Origin: Deltaproteobacteria bacterium
GTDB lineage: Bacteria > Desulfobacterota > Desulfobacteria > Desulfobacterales > UBA11574
Length of the DNA stretch: 8,055 nucleotides
Direction of reading: 5' to 3'
Assembly: GCA_019313505.1 (NCBI GenBank)
Contig: JAFDBA010000110.1
Span: forward strand, 1 to 8,055
Position 1 is the first letter of the stretch. Each line of letters starts with the position of its first letter. Positions 6,725-8,055 of this stretch are shown here, piece by piece. The notes beneath the pieces were generated by a model, which was not told the origin of the DNA, ran no database searches, and saw nothing but the letters and a program-made list of their open reading frames with translations. The position numbers and the translations under genes were made by a program.

Positions 6725-6865
6725 ATCAATTTTGATGGCGTCGTAAAAAGTCCGATTTAGACGGTTTCGTAAAAAGTTCAAATTCAAGGCGTGCAAATTT
6801 TGTATCATCGGCTATCCGCCGGTCCCGTAGGGAGCGTACTTGCCCTGCGTTGAATGATAGCGGAC
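6725..6865 (+). repeat. Intergenic repeat element with tandem TCGTAAAAAGT motifs and inverted repeats
   Basis: Two copies of TCGTAAAAAGT lie at 6741-6751 and 6767-6777, 26 bp apart. They are preceded by the palindrome ATCAA-TT-TTGAT (6725-6736). Further right, TCCC-GTA-GGGA (6823-6833) forms a small hairpin, and GCTATC (6811-6816) is repeated inverted as GATAGC (6856-6861), so the segment could fold into a larger structure. A diverged copy of the first part occurs at 175-195. From memory this resembles abundant non-coding repeats in Desulfobacterales genomes. No transposase is present; it may be a miniature element or an old remnant. Its ends are approximate. Confidence 0.5.
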
Positions 6866-6904
6866 CATCTGTTCTCCCTTGTTGGGCACAGGTGCTTGCT
6901 TATT

Positions 6905-6914
6905 CCACATGTGG
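6905..6914. other. Perfect 10-bp palindrome near the end of the convergent gene
   Basis: CCACATGTGG is self-complementary over 10 bases. It sits 17 bp beyond the stop codon of the - strand gene. There is no T-run on either side, so it is not a clear terminator. It may be chance. Confidence 0.2.
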
Positions 6915-6930
6915 CACTCCAGGGTTCGTG

Positions 6931-8055
6931 TCAAACATCCCGCTGCTTCCTAATCCGAAAGATATGGTCGGAGAGTTGTTCCACGGTAAGGGTTTGACTC
7001 TCGCCGAGCAAAGTCTGAAAACGTGAAACCTTGGCAGACAAGGCACTGAGGGAAAGCCCCGGATATCGATGACGCTGAAATTCAGGACGGTATTTTGATT
7101 TGGGCATGTAGGACTTGATGCGTTTCACTGCACGGCGTTTGGCTGCCGAGAAGCGACCATGCAGGCTATTTTTTAGTGATGGCTTGGTAGTCTCGGAGTG
7201 ATCGTTCACAATACTTTCGAGTACCTCGACGATTCGCTGACAGGCCAAAGGGCCGTCCTGGGCCGCAAGATAGCTTCCCATAAGCGCCCTGCGTTCCCTT
7301 CCCTTGGCGGCGCCCAGATCGCCTGATAGGATTTTTTCGAGCGTTGTCACTAAGTCATCACAATTGAAGCACTGGTGGCTGAGAAAATTGGGCAACCGGT
7401 AAAAACCGCAGTCATAGTAGTCATTGACCGTTGCTTGGTAAGCAACAGCTGGAATGCCCATAAGATAGGCCTCTACCCCGGTGGTGCAACCGTTGTGAAC
7501 GAGCGCCTTGGTTGCGCGGAGCCAGGGAATGACGTTGCCTTCGTTTGTCACCCGCACCCGCTCACACCGAGAAGCGATCTCATGATAAACTTGAGGATTT
7601 TCTGTCGGGTGAGGTCGGACAATAATGGTGTGGTTCGGAAACACCTTTTCGAGGGTGGGAATGATTCCCTTGAAGTCCTCAAAAATCGCTTTTTTGTAAT
7701 CCCGTAGGCCTTCGGCATACTCCCGGCTCATGCCCACGGCCCCACGCCCGAACCTTGGTTCCTCATCGGGTTTGACCTGCGGCAGGAAGAGATTCTGGCT
7801 TGGATAAAAGGCGTTTACGTTGCTGAAATTGGTGTTGATGAGGATGAAATCTCCGTGAGTTGTGCACAGTTTTTCTGCTTCCTGTGCAAAGTAGCTGTGG
7901 ATTTCGGGCCGAAGCATATCTCCTCGAGGGTTTCCGGTAATATGAATCGGTATTCCATTGGGAAGGTCGGGGTATTGGCGCCATAGACGGGCATTTTCTT
8001 CACCCCAGGCGAAAAGATGGGATACATAATTTATCGCTGTCGGTGAAAGTCGGCG
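6931..8055 (-). CDS. Surface carbohydrate (capsule-type) biosynthesis protein, partial at the window edge
   Basis: The frame is open from the stop at 6931 to the right edge at 8055 with no stop codon, giving 374 visible residues; the N-terminus lies outside. The Met at 7914-7917 is internal: the 46 residues before it include NYVSHLFAWGEENARLW and HITGNPRGD, which belong to the family. Other landmarks in visible numbering are FILINTNFS (about 70-78), RPHPTENP (147-154), EGNVIPWL (172-179) and HNGCTTGVEAYLMGIPAVAY (187-206). These match the family annotated as surface carbohydrate biosynthesis protein, related in fold to KpsC/KpsS-type Kdo transferases and other GT-B enzymes, so a cytoplasmic glycosyltransferase or sugar-handling role is likely but substrate is unknown. 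The C-terminus has a basic stretch (RRAVKRIKSYMPKSKYR). It converges on the lipid operon, so the two are separate transcripts, yet a shared role in envelope assembly is plausible. Confidence 0.85.
   Translation of the reverse strand, partial: RRLSPTAINYVSHLFAWGEENARLWRQYPDLPNGIPIHITGNPRGDMLRPEIHSYFAQEAEKLCTTHGDFILINTNFSNVNAFYPSQNLFLPQVKPDEEPRFGRGAVGMSREYAEGLRDYKKAIFEDFKGIIPTLEKVFPNHTIIVRPHPTENPQVYHEIASRCERVRVTNEGNVIPWLRATKALVHNGCTTGVEAYLMGIPAVAYQATVNDYYDCGFYRLPNFLSHQCFNCDDLVTTLEKILSGDLGAAKGRERRALMGSYLAAQDGPLACQRIVEVLESIVNDHSETTKPSLKNSLHGRFSAAKRRAVKRIKSYMPKSKYRPEFQRHRYPGLSLSALSAKVSRFQTLLGESQTLTVEQLSDHIFRIRKQRDV

Noticed and set aside
6931..7917. Met at 7917 as the start of the - strand gene
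   Set aside because: The frame stays open to 8055, and the 46 residues before this Met fit the family (HLFAWGEENARLW, HITGNPRGD), so the start is beyond the window.
1..8055. CRISPR array, transposase, integrase, tRNA or rRNA
   Set aside because: No regularly spaced repeats with spacers, no transposase or integrase motifs and no tRNA-like cloverleaf were seen on reading both strands.

Overview
The window is a bacterial chromosomal segment of mid G+C content. It carries a compact five-gene operon on the + strand (about 607-6685), preceded by about 600 bp of AT-rich non-coding DNA. After a 245-bp intergenic stretch, a convergent partial gene on the - strand runs off the right edge. No RNA gene, transposase, integrase or CRISPR array was seen. 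Intergenic repeats built around TCGTAAAAAGTC, together with the gene set, remind me of Desulfobacterales or related deltaproteobacterial genomes. That placement is an inference from memory.

Layout: 1-606 holds no convincing gene. It contains a perfect 14-bp palindrome, candidate promoters and a possible structured leader. The operon follows: a fatty acyl-AMP ligase (607-2448), an extended SDR/NAD-dependent epimerase-type reductase (2500-3435), a small acyl carrier protein (3459-3698), a PLP-dependent alpha-oxoamine synthase of serine palmitoyltransferase type (3711-4883) and an MsbA-like ABC exporter (4937-6685). The gap 6686-6930 has repeats and a hairpin. The convergent gene (6931 to beyond 8055) is a 'surface carbohydrate biosynthesis protein' type putative glycosyltransferase.

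How the genes would work together (inference from families and order): the ligase activates a fatty acid as acyl-AMP and loads it onto the ACP. The alpha-oxoamine synthase then condenses the acyl thioester with an amino acid (serine, or possibly glycine, alanine or cysteate) by decarboxylative Claisen chemistry. The SDR reduces the resulting 3-keto group to a sphingoid-base-like amino alcohol, and the ABC exporter moves the lipid or its product across the inner membrane. From memory, the ligase/reductase/ACP/synthase order matches the Caulobacter ceramide genes acps-cerR-acp-spt, and the gene types resemble the rhizobial rkp capsule-lipid genes. The capsule-type gene next door makes a lipid-anchor role for a surface polysaccharide worth considering.

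The oddest sequence features are an in-frame, nearly perfect 84-bp tandem duplication inside the ligase gene, poly-G tracts in the ligase (G8) and the synthase (G7), and related TCGTAAARAGTC motifs on both sides of the operon.
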